From assembly GCA_947456965.1 (NCBI GenBank), contig CANGTU010000001.1:1-64000 (forward strand): a stretch of DNA of 64,000 nucleotides, read 5' to 3'. This DNA comes from Flavobacteriales bacterium (GTDB taxonomy: Bacteria > Bacteroidota > Bacteroidia > Flavobacteriales_D > Sanyastnellaceae). A program made the position numbers and the translations under genes. This document shows, in pieces, positions 1 to 7,108 of this stretch. The notes beneath the pieces are model-generated. The model searched no databases and was not told where the DNA came from. It saw nothing but the letters and a program-made list of their open reading frames with translations. Position 1 is the first letter of the stretch; every line of letters begins with the position of its first letter.

Positions 1-101
1 ATCTTACGCATGCCAATGCGCTCGTATAACTCCTGAACTAATCTAAGCCCGCCCCAAGGTGAGATATCCTTGTCGGTGTATTCGTAATCAAGTGTGTGCA
101 T
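1..101 (-). CDS. Transposase, N-terminal fragment (cut by window edge)
   Basis: Reading leftwards from an ATG at 101, an open frame of 33 codons runs off the window edge. It begins MHTLDYEYTDKD and continues with a SPWGGLRLVQELYERIG segment. That 'D-x-x-x-TDK-x-x-x-WGG' opening is what I associate with the N-terminus of DDE transposases of the IS1380/IS4-like kind in Bacteroidota; the family assignment is from memory and is tentative. An in-frame TGA at 117-119 lies upstream, so ATG 101 is the first possible start. The catalytic residues and the far inverted repeat are outside the window, so whether the element is intact cannot be judged. Confidence 0.6.
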   Translation of the reverse strand, partial: MHTLDYEYTDKDISPWGGLRLVQELYERIGMRK

Positions 102-390
102 CGAAAAAGTGATTAGTCAGTACCTGCGAAACTATGAATATTCCCGGGGGTTCAGCGAAATGGACATGGTCCAATGCATAATCCGGGTTTATATACAAAC
201 GGTTGCTCCGCCGGTGAGGAGGAGAATTCCAAACACAGAGATTCACGGGCGCGAAGAAAGAGTCCGTGGTACTTCATGCCTCTTCGTTCCTTCGTGGTGA
301 AATGAGAACAACCAACATAGAGAATCGCAGGCATAGGCGGTGCAGCCGCCTTATTGATGCCGGGAAAAGAGTATGTTTGAGTAATCATTT
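102..390. other. Intergenic flank of the transposase fragment
   Basis: No convincing gene is seen. The region should contain the element's right end but I cannot place it without the other terminus. Around 230-300 the text (CACAGAGATTCACGG, then CTTCGTTCCTTCGTGGTG) resembles a degenerate dispersed intergenic repeat. A small inverted repeat GGCGG/CCGCC lies at 336-350, about 40 bp before the next gene. Confidence 0.4.
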
Positions 391-2013
391 ATGAATAGAA
401 TGGGCAGAGCGTGGACGTGTCTGGTAGTGGTTATGTTGTTTTCCTCCTGCGGAATTTTCGTCCAGCAGGCGGGTATGAAGAATTTTAAACCTGATGAGCG
501 GATTTCAGCGCGCGGACTCAATGACTTCCAGTATGATTTTGTCTATCTGACGGCTTTGGTTGAAGAGGGATTTCCACGTCTGGACAGCGTTTTTCCGAAG
601 CCCTTGCGGGAAATGGAGAAGTCGAGAATCCTGGCCGCACTTGACAGTACCAGAAGCAAAGCGGATTTTGTTGTGCTGGCAAGCAGTTACTTGTCGCGGC
701 TCAAGAACCAACACAGTTCCATCTATCTGCGATATGACCTGAAGAGTACTTACCCGTATGTCGTATTTATCTCCTCCGGTGAGTGGTACATCTACACGAT
801 TTCTACAGCCTATGACAGCTCTGCGATAGGCAAACGGATTATCGGCATCAATGGGCTCACGCCATCGGAGGTAGAGGATCGGCTGATTGCTTTCACCTTT
901 GGCGAGAACAGGATTAACCAACAGTATGCCTTGCGATCGAATCAGCTCTACAGCAATCCGCATTACCTCCGGCAGGCGGGCGTGATCAGCTGGGCTACGG
1001 ATACCCTGTCTGTCTCCCTGGAGGACGGCACGGAACTGAATTTGAGGCCTGTGCTAATCAAAGATGAGGTGCCTTACTATCGTTTGGCGGAGAAGTCGGA
1101 ACCAGTAACAGACTATCGGAAGAAGACCTATTCGTATTCGGTCTATGAGGACTTGAATTTCGGTTATCTGCAATTTAATGCCTGCCACGACAGTATCGAT
1201 ATACTGGAAGGAATAGGCAGCTATGTGAAAACCTGGATGCAGCCCATGGCCAGGGCTTATGTGATCCGTCAGTTCAATAAACAGAAGCCTTCCAGGCGGG
1301 TTGCCGGATACTATAATAAGGAGTATCCTGTATTCCGGGACATGCTCTGGGAAATGGTGGATAGTTTGAACGCTGCAGGAATAGACCATCTGATTATTGA
1401 TCTCAGGCATAATCCGGGTGGCAATCTGACGCTCGGCATTCAGCTGATGTATTTTTTGACTGAAAACGATTCATTAGATGATTTTCAGGACTTCGCATTT
1501 ACGTCGGAAATCTATAAGGCCTACTTCGTGGATGAATACCGGGATTTGCAAAGGACCTATTCCGACGGTTTGCCGGACAGGGCATTGTTGCAGACGAATC
1601 CGGGGGCTAACCTCTTCACGGATGTTACTGATGTGAACTCGAAGTACTTCGTTCCGAGCGATCGACCGGTATTCAAAGGGAAAGTATATGTGCTGTCAAA
1701 CTATCGCACAGGCAGTGCGGCAGCTATGCTGACCACTCTTCTGCAGGATAACAGGATGGCTACGGTGGTGGGTACCAGCGTGGGAAACAATCCCACCGGT
1801 GCGACCATCTATACACCCATGAAACTTCCCAGAACGAACGCCAGGATATCCCTGTCCACGAGTTACAAGGTGAGGCCCCGGAAGGAGCTGGGTGAGGTGC
1901 AGATACCGGATATCTGGTTAGAATACACCATAAATGATCTGCTGACTGGGCGAGATCCTTTTCTGGATGTGGTCATGCGAGAAATCGAAAAAAATGGCCG
2001 GAACGGTAAATAG
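391..2013 (+). CDS. S41 family peptidase, lipoprotein
   Basis: A 540-residue protein with a lipoprotein signal (hydrophobic stretch ending LFSSC, Cys about residue 20), so probably anchored in the outer or inner membrane facing the periplasm or surface. The C-terminal third carries the S41 (tail-specific protease) core: IIDLRHNPGGN near residue 335 and the nucleophile region YRTGSAAAMLTTLLQDN near 437-452. The Lys of the CtpA Ser/Lys dyad, normally in a GKG turn, is not evident; the equivalent segment is VGNNPTGA. Many Bacteroidota S41 proteins share this state, so the catalytic arrangement may differ from CtpA. Substrate unknown. It is a single gene, followed after 58 bp by an AraC-type regulator. 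Confidence 0.85.
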   Translation: MNRMGRAWTCLVVVMLFSSCGIFVQQAGMKNFKPDERISARGLNDFQYDFVYLTALVEEGFPRLDSVFPKPLREMEKSRILAALDSTRSKADFVVLASSYLSRLKNQHSSIYLRYDLKSTYPYVVFISSGEWYIYTISTAYDSSAIGKRIIGINGLTPSEVEDRLIAFTFGENRINQQYALRSNQLYSNPHYLRQAGVISWATDTLSVSLEDGTELNLRPVLIKDEVPYYRLAEKSEPVTDYRKKTYSYSVYEDLNFGYLQFNACHDSIDILEGIGSYVKTWMQPMARAYVIRQFNKQKPSRRVAGYYNKEYPVFRDMLWEMVDSLNAAGIDHLIIDLRHNPGGNLTLGIQLMYFLTENDSLDDFQDFAFTSEIYKAYFVDEYRDLQRTYSDGLPDRALLQTNPGANLFTDVTDVNSKYFVPSDRPVFKGKVYVLSNYRTGSAAAMLTTLLQDNRMATVVGTSVGNNPTGATIYTPMKLPRTNARISLSTSYKVRPRKELGEVQIPDIWLEYTINDLLTGRDPFLDVVMREIEKNGRNGK

Positions 2014-2071
2014 AGCATAGCAATGAGGATGATAACTCGCCTCATCCGCATCATCGATACAGAACAGATCA

Positions 2072-2962
2072 TTGAAAAAGGGCATCAGGCGATTCGGCGG
2101 AATCAATGAGTTTTTTGAAGCCACTGGCTTTGAAAGGCGAACGGATATTGATGAGTTCTTCATTTTCCGGTTTGAGGAACTGCCGGCTGACAACGCCTTG
2201 CGCATGTCGCCTTATCAAAAAGACTTTTATCAGGTATCGCTAATCCTGAATTCAGGAAATGCGAGGGCCGATATCAATTCCCAGTCGCGGAATTCATTGG
2301 AGAACACGCTCTACTTCCTCTCGCCGGAGCATACGTTTTCATGGCGTCGCAATGATCAGACTACAGGTTATGTGGTCTATTTCAAGCCGGAGTTTCTTAG
2401 TGTATTCAGTGGTCATTTCATTCATGAGTTTTCGTTTTTTGATCTCTCGCAGGAGAATTTTCAGAAGCCGCAAATGGAGCAGGTGGAAGATTTGTGTTCT
2501 GATTTTGAGAAGCTCTACAGCGCTTATTCCGGCAAGAATCCCTATCGGCTGCAAATCCTGCAGTCATTATTACTGTCCTTCCTGTTCAAGTGTAAAAGTC
2601 TTCAGCAAAAGCTTGATGCCTCCATAGATCTGATGCCGAGAAAGAAGGAAATGGTTTTCCGCTTTCAGAATCTGGTCAATAATTGTTATATCCGAAAGAA
2701 GCAGGTGGCTGACTACGCACAACTTCTGCATGTTTCTCCCAATACACTCAATCAGTACGTCAAGGATACGCTGGGTAAAACAGCCAAAGAGGTGATTTCA
2801 GAAAAGATCGTTCAGGAGGCTGTCAAGCAACTGAGATATACAACGGAGGATATCTCGCAAGTCGCCTACTCCCTTGGCTACGAGGAGCCCACTCATTTTA
2901 TCCGGTTCTTTCGAAAGCATACGTCCACCACACCGGGTGAGTACAGAAAGAGCATACTGTAA
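2072..2962 (+). CDS. AraC family transcriptional regulator
   Basis: A 296-residue protein with an N-terminal cupin-like ligand-sensing part (about 1-180) and a C-terminal double helix-turn-helix AraC/XylS domain (about 205-293). Visible hallmarks are VADYAQLLHVSPNTLNQYVK, then DISQVAYSLGYEEPTHFIRFF, and P-x-E-YR at the end. The predicted start is a TTG at 2072, because the frame opens there and the family normally starts just before a 'FEAT/GF' segment like the one seen; no in-frame ATG exists nearby. The next gene, an NmrA-type oxidoreductase, starts 78 bp downstream on the same strand and is the obvious candidate target. Ligand unknown. Confidence 0.9.
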   Translation: MKKGIRRFGGINEFFEATGFERRTDIDEFFIFRFEELPADNALRMSPYQKDFYQVSLILNSGNARADINSQSRNSLENTLYFLSPEHTFSWRRNDQTTGYVVYFKPEFLSVFSGHFIHEFSFFDLSQENFQKPQMEQVEDLCSDFEKLYSAYSGKNPYRLQILQSLLLSFLFKCKSLQQKLDASIDLMPRKKEMVFRFQNLVNNCYIRKKQVADYAQLLHVSPNTLNQYVKDTLGKTAKEVISEKIVQEAVKQLRYTTEDISQVAYSLGYEEPTHFIRFFRKHTSTTPGEYRKSIL

Positions 2963-3040
2963 TTTTGATCATTGTTCCATTGGTTTTGGTTATCAGAACG
3001 CTTCCTGCAGGGTGCAGTTTTGCCAAAAAAAAAACAGACA

Positions 3041-3901
3041 ATGGAAAAAATTATGGTACTTGGGGCCACCGGAAACATCGGTACGGCAGTATTGAAAGGC
3101 CTGCAGGGCAAGAACGCGCTGGTTTATGCAGGGATCCGATCGGATGTGGATTCGGGTAAGGTGAATACGTACGGTGCGCAACCGGTAAGGGTGGATTTTA
3201 CGCAGCCTGAAAGTCTTCAGGATGCATTGAAGGGTATGCACCGTGTCTTTCTGGTGACCCCGCTGATGGAGAATCCGGAGGTGATTACCCGGCTTGTTAT
3301 CGACGCGGCGAGGCAGAACGGACTCAAGCATATCGTGAGGAGCACTGCCACAGGTGCGGATAGTGAGGGCCACATACGCATGGCGCGCTGGGCTGGGGCA
3401 AGCGAGGATCTCATCAAGTCATCAGGCATGAACTACACAATCCTGAGGCCTTATCAATTCCTGCAAAACTTTATCAACTTTCACAGTCATAGCATCCGGA
3501 ATTACGCCGGCTTTTATGTCCCCAATGGTCAGGCGCGCATGTCTGTGCTGGATGTGCGTGATCTCGGCGAGATTGCTGCGATTGCGCTGACCAGCGATGA
3601 TCACTTCGGGAAGGTATATGAGCTGAGCGGACTATCCTACACCAACGATGAGCTGGCAGAAGCGTTGAGCACGGTTTTGGAAAAGAAGATATCTTATGTG
3701 GACGTGTCTGAGGATAAGGCCAGAGAGAGCATGCTGGCCAACCAGATGCCGGAGTGGATGGTGGATGCTATGATGGAGTTGAACGGCATCATCAAACAGG
3801 GATGGACCAACATGTATTCTGATGACTACAGATCCATCACTGGAAAGGAATACACCAGCGCGCAAACCTTCTTTGAGGAGAACAAACTCGCATTTGTTTA
3901 A
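3041..3901 (+). CDS. NmrA/SDR-family NAD(P)-binding protein
   Basis: A 286-residue atypical short-chain dehydrogenase. It opens MEKIMVLGATGNIGTAVL, a Rossmann GxxGxxG dinucleotide-binding loop, and has the NmrA-like later segments HIVRSTATGAD, NYTILRPYQFLQN and VLDVRDLGEIAAIAL. Members are NAD(P)H-dependent reductases (for example of quinones) or NADP-sensing regulators; which applies here is not visible. The ATG at 3041 places the Rossmann loop at residue 7, as usual; the longer frame to 2972 adds a non-homologous leader. It follows an AraC-type regulator, so it may be induced by that regulator. The 3' flank contains an unusual long inverted repeat. Confidence 0.85.
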   Translation: MEKIMVLGATGNIGTAVLKGLQGKNALVYAGIRSDVDSGKVNTYGAQPVRVDFTQPESLQDALKGMHRVFLVTPLMENPEVITRLVIDAARQNGLKHIVRSTATGADSEGHIRMARWAGASEDLIKSSGMNYTILRPYQFLQNFINFHSHSIRNYAGFYVPNGQARMSVLDVRDLGEIAAIALTSDDHFGKVYELSGLSYTNDELAEALSTVLEKKISYVDVSEDKARESMLANQMPEWMVDAMMELNGIIKQGWTNMYSDDYRSITGKEYTSAQTFFEENKLAFV

Positions 3902-3932
3902 TCCGGATGATGCAGCAGGTATCGTGCAGGAG

Positions 3933-4047
3933 ATCCAAACCGCTAAAGAAGGCGAGTGCTCGTGAACGCATCGGGTGCGGAAATGTGGTCATCCCCGCGG
4001 TGAGCGCATGAAACGAGCCGGCAGGAGCAGTCGCAGGCGGTTTGGAT
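3933..4047. repeat. Long imperfect hairpin / candidate structured RNA or MITE-like element
   Basis: Perfect 11-bp arms ATCCAAACCGC (3933-3943) and GCGGTTTGGAT (4037-4047) enclose 93 nt. Nested inside are GCTCGT (3958-3963) against ACGAGC (4013-4018) and GCGG (3977-3980) against CCGC (3995-3998). A near-direct repeat GTGARCGCAT occurs at 3962 and 4000. It sits between two convergent genes. There is no U-tract on either side, so it is not a simple terminator. No flanking target duplication was recognised. Confidence 0.4.
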
Positions 4048-4077
4048 TGAAATAGCCACCCGGCTTCGAGAGTTGGG

Positions 4078-4995
4078 TTAATGCTTCAGTACCGGTCTTG
4101 TCCAGGTCTTTCCGGAGTCGGATCTGAAAGTCAGGATGTACATACCTGCTGAGAGCCCGGTGAGATTTGCGGTGAACGGCGATTGCCGGATACGGGTGGT
4201 AAAGACCGTGCTTCCTGAGCAGTCCGAAAGGCTGGCCTGTCCGGGCATATGCAGCGGGGTGATAATCTGCAGGAAATCAGTAGCCGGATTGGGGAAAACG
4301 GTGAGTGAGGTTGTTTCCGTTTCGTTCAAGTTGCCGGTCCAGCAGCAGGCTGAACCAAACGGGCCGGCGGGATAGGGGGCATTGCCATCCGCACCGAAGC
4401 AATGCAGGATATACCATCCCAGATCGAACACATATGGCGGGTTCACCGTTTTGAAATAGGTGTCGGCTCCGATGCCTTCTATCCAGTGCATGGTATAGTT
4501 ATCGGCACTGTTTTCAATGGGATCCAGTGCGATTGGCATCAGCTTCCAGTATTGCCGGTTCACGCCATCAGGAGTGGTGATGGTGGAGATTTCATAAACC
4601 TGATAAGGTTCCGTGGTGTCACCATCTTCTGAATAATAGGCATAATCCGGATGCACATGCTGGAGGGTGTCACCCAGACCCAGATTAAAATCACACCACA
4701 GGAATTCAGAACCATCCGGCATCAACACCCACCATCGGTGATTGTCTTCCCGGATATGCACGATCTCCTCTTCATGATCCTGCACGGGGCATGACCCATC
4801 AGCTTGCAGCACATAATAGGAGAAGCCGTTAATCACTTCCATGCCCGTAACGGTGCGTACGGTTGGACTCCCGGTGAAGGACATTCCGCCATCGCCAAAG
4901 ATCCATTTTCCTGTTTCGGGAAAAGGAAGCTGCGCCTGAGCAGGGCTATGCGCAATACTGTATAACACGATGAGCGATAACCCGATGGCACGCAT
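4078..4995 (-). CDS. Secreted protein with T9SS C-terminal sorting domain
   Basis: A 305-residue protein with an N-terminal signal peptide (hydrophobic to about residue 20, then AQAQ cleavage region). The C-terminal 75 residues form a type IX secretion sorting domain: TSLTVFPNPATDFLQI, then a short beta-rich segment ending with AGMYILTFRSDSGKTWTRPVLKH. The middle part (residues 25-225) is beta-rich with many Trp and acidic residues and is not recognised; it resembles other T9SS-exported Bacteroidota proteins that carry no named enzymatic domain. It is probably delivered to the cell surface or medium. The start at ATG 4995 gives a proper signal peptide. Function unknown. Confidence 0.8.
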   Translation of the reverse strand: MRAIGLSLIVLYSIAHSPAQAQLPFPETGKWIFGDGGMSFTGSPTVRTVTGMEVINGFSYYVLQADGSCPVQDHEEEIVHIREDNHRWWVLMPDGSEFLWCDFNLGLGDTLQHVHPDYAYYSEDGDTTEPYQVYEISTITTPDGVNRQYWKLMPIALDPIENSADNYTMHWIEGIGADTYFKTVNPPYVFDLGWYILHCFGADGNAPYPAGPFGSACCWTGNLNETETTSLTVFPNPATDFLQIITPLHMPGQASLSDCSGSTVFTTRIRQSPFTANLTGLSAGMYILTFRSDSGKTWTRPVLKH

Positions 4996-5054
4996 GATCT
5001 GTATTTTAACATATAAAAATATGCATTATTCCCTGTGGGTCATACTTTAGTTTC

Positions 5055-5062
5055 TAACTTTG
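5055..5062 (+). promoter_or_regulatory. Promoter -7 box for the FISUMP protein
   Basis: TAACTTTG is an exact match to the Bacteroidota -7 consensus TAnnTTTG and lies 70 bp before the ATG at 5132. No convincing -33 TTG was found at the usual distance. Confidence 0.45.
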
Positions 5063-5131
5063 TGTGGCGCTGGAAGGCATTCAGATGCCACAGATTGTGA
5101 ATTCAGTAACCGTAACTAAACATTTCACACG

Positions 5132-6148
5132 ATGAAGAGACTGTACTCGATGCCGGCTTTTTTGCTGCTGGCTTTCTTGTCGCTAACCGGAATGACACAG
5201 ACCACCGACCACACGTGCGGTGCTGAAGACATCCACAATCCCGAAGCTACCTACGGCGAGGTGTCTGACATAGACGGGAATACCTACAAAACGGTCATCA
5301 TTGATGACAAAATCTGGTTTTCGGAGAACCTCAAGGTATCCCGGTTTCAGGATGGATCAGCAATACCTGAAGTGACCGATGCCACGCAGTGGAGTGAGCT
5401 TACCGGTCCTGGCATGTGTTTCTACCAGAATGACCCCGAGTTTGAATGTCCTTATGGAAGATTGTACAACTTCTATACGGCAGTTGATTCAAGAAATCCG
5501 TGTCCCAACGGGTGGCGCGTACCGTCTATGGAGGATGTCTATGACCTGATCTTCTACCTTGACCCGAACGCCAATCCCCAGCAACCCGGCAATACGCCCA
5601 ATACCGCAGGTGGACCCCTGAAAAGTGAAGGATTATCCTACTGGAGGGTACCGAACACCGGTGCTACCAACCTCACGGGATTCTCGGCCATCCCCAATGG
5701 CGGAAGGAATAATGAAGGTCTCTTCTCATTGAGCAATGATGCAGCTTCAGGCTACTGGATGTCCACGGCAGCAGGCGCCAATAATGCCATGGGTTTCTTT
5801 ATTGAGTTGGCATATCCGCAGGATTATCTGGTGCGCAACGCGTATTGGTCCGAGTATGGAGCATGTATCCGGTGTGTCACTGATGTCGGTGTGCAAAACC
5901 TGAATGACATCGGTCCTTCGGATATCCGGGTATTTCCAAATCCTTCTTCAGAGTTGGTCAACCTCACCGTGCCTTCATCGCTCATAGGTCAGGAATATAC
6001 CATTACGGATATGATGGGAAGGCTTACCCTGACCGGGAGGATTGTGGCCTCGGGCACAACCATATCCATAGCGGAATTCCCTGTGGGCATCTATCTGCTC
6101 AGGTTGCCGGCGCAGGATGGTCTGGTGGTGAAGCTGGTGAAGCAATAG
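5132..6148 (+). CDS. FISUMP-domain secreted protein with T9SS sorting domain
   Basis: A 338-residue exported protein. A signal peptide ends near residue 22 (TGMTQT). Residues about 45-255 are a 'Fibrobacter succinogenes major paralogous' (FISUMP) domain: VSDIDGNTYKTVIIDDKIWF, SENLKVSRFQDG, YGRLYNFYTAVD, CPNGWRVPSMEDV, GFSAIPNGGRN, YWMSTAAG. The domain is a common Bacteroidota surface module of unknown function, related to C-type lectin-like folds. The C-terminus (about 268-338) is a T9SS sorting domain starting IRVFPNPSSELVNLTV. It is a single gene with its own promoter-like box upstream, and a neighbour of another T9SS cargo gene read divergently. Confidence 0.88.
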   Translation: MKRLYSMPAFLLLAFLSLTGMTQTTDHTCGAEDIHNPEATYGEVSDIDGNTYKTVIIDDKIWFSENLKVSRFQDGSAIPEVTDATQWSELTGPGMCFYQNDPEFECPYGRLYNFYTAVDSRNPCPNGWRVPSMEDVYDLIFYLDPNANPQQPGNTPNTAGGPLKSEGLSYWRVPNTGATNLTGFSAIPNGGRNNEGLFSLSNDAASGYWMSTAAGANNAMGFFIELAYPQDYLVRNAYWSEYGACIRCVTDVGVQNLNDIGPSDIRVFPNPSSELVNLTVPSSLIGQEYTITDMMGRLTLTGRIVASGTTISIAEFPVGIYLLRLPAQDGLVVKLVKQ

Positions 6149-6273
6149 TCCGAAGAGGTCTGCAGCGAACAGGTCTGCTTTTGAGCTTTCATGCCTCTTG
6201 TGGGAGTGATTTGAACGATGCGTAACGTTGAAGCAGCACTCAGGATAGCATCCTGTCATGGAATCATGAAGCT

Positions 6274-6855
6274 ATGAAAAAGTCGGAACGGATTCTGTTC
6301 GCTTTGGTTTGTCTGGCGCTCGTCCTGGAGGTGATGCTGATCCCTGGATCCGGCATCCTGCTGGTACTTTCTTTCACCGCGCTTACCTGTGTTTATATGT
6401 TCGGTGGGCTGTTCTTGTTCAATGGCATCCCTCTTCGCCGTGTATTCAGGGAAGGGGCATTCTCAGAGGTGAGTAAAGGAAAGGTTGTTGGAGCGATGGG
6501 CGCAGGTGTTGCTTTGTCTTTGACGACCATCGGATTGCTGTTCAGATTCCAATCGTGGCCAGGAGCTGATTTTTTACTCGCCACCGGTCTTCTTCTCTTG
6601 CTGGTGGTTCTCATAATTGGCGCGGTGAAGTATCTGCAGAGCAAAACATCCTACTACGTGGGTATTTTCCTTCGTGCATCAGTAATTGGCGGTCTCGGAC
6701 TGATCATGATGCTGGCCCCGAGCACTGCATGGGTGGAGATCATCTATCGAAATCACCCTGCTTATCTGGATGCGTTCAAGAAGGCGGTGGCTGATCCTGA
6801 TAATCAGGAGTTGTGGGAGAAAGTCCGGGAGGAGAGACAGAAGATAGACCGGTGA
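6274..6855 (+). CDS. GldL-like membrane protein
   Basis: A 193-residue membrane protein with about five predicted transmembrane segments and a short charged C-terminus. The segment LLFRFQSWPGADFLL (about residues 88-102) resembles the 'F-x-x-x-WPGA' signature of GldL-related proteins; GldL itself forms the proton-powered motor of gliding and T9SS with GldM. No GldK, GldM or GldN is adjacent, and the protein lacks the long cytoplasmic C-terminal part of genuine GldL, so this is likely a stand-alone paralogue of unknown role. A short unused gap (6149-6273) precedes it; nothing else was recognised there. Confidence 0.6.
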   Translation: MKKSERILFALVCLALVLEVMLIPGSGILLVLSFTALTCVYMFGGLFLFNGIPLRRVFREGAFSEVSKGKVVGAMGAGVALSLTTIGLLFRFQSWPGADFLLATGLLLLLVVLIIGAVKYLQSKTSYYVGIFLRASVIGGLGLIMMLAPSTAWVEIIYRNHPAYLDAFKKAVADPDNQELWEKVREERQKIDR

Positions 6856-7108
6856 AGGCTGCTCTTGAGGCAGGCCAAAGCGTGACATTGAACCATCGGT
6901 CCCATGCTGACCGCGACGGTTTGGTGGGGTGATTGACTTTTGAGATGAATGAACAGACCTCACTGCAGCAATGAGGATGCATTGGCATCTCGTTGAACTG
7001 CCTGAAGGATTAAAAGAACAGGCTTCTGAGCCTGGGATTTATGGGAAAACGTTCCATTGATCCAGGAAGTGAATCCAGGGAGTTATCCTGTACCTGTTTC
7101 AACCTCAA
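6856..7108. other. Convergent intergenic region with a weak hairpin
   Basis: Between the GldL-like gene and the convergent DPP4 gene. CAGGCT-tctg-AGCCTG at 7019-7034 forms a perfect 6-bp stem without a clear U-tract, a possible weak bidirectional terminator. No gene is seen. Confidence 0.3.

Noticed and set aside
152-388. 78-codon minus-strand frame upstream of the S41 gene
   Set aside because: Overlaps repeat-like sequence, no start signals and no recognisable product.
505-963. 152-codon minus-strand frame inside the S41 peptidase gene
   Set aside because: Antisense shadow of a gene with clear domains; no recognisable protein features.
3933-4047. Small SRP (4.5S) RNA
   Set aside because: The region is a long hairpin of suitable size but lacks the conserved SRP apical GGAAG/AGCAG loop arrangement.
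5009-5025. CATAT-aaaa-ATATG palindrome between divergent T9SS cargo genes
   Set aside because: AT-rich, only 5-bp arms; too likely by chance to call an operator.
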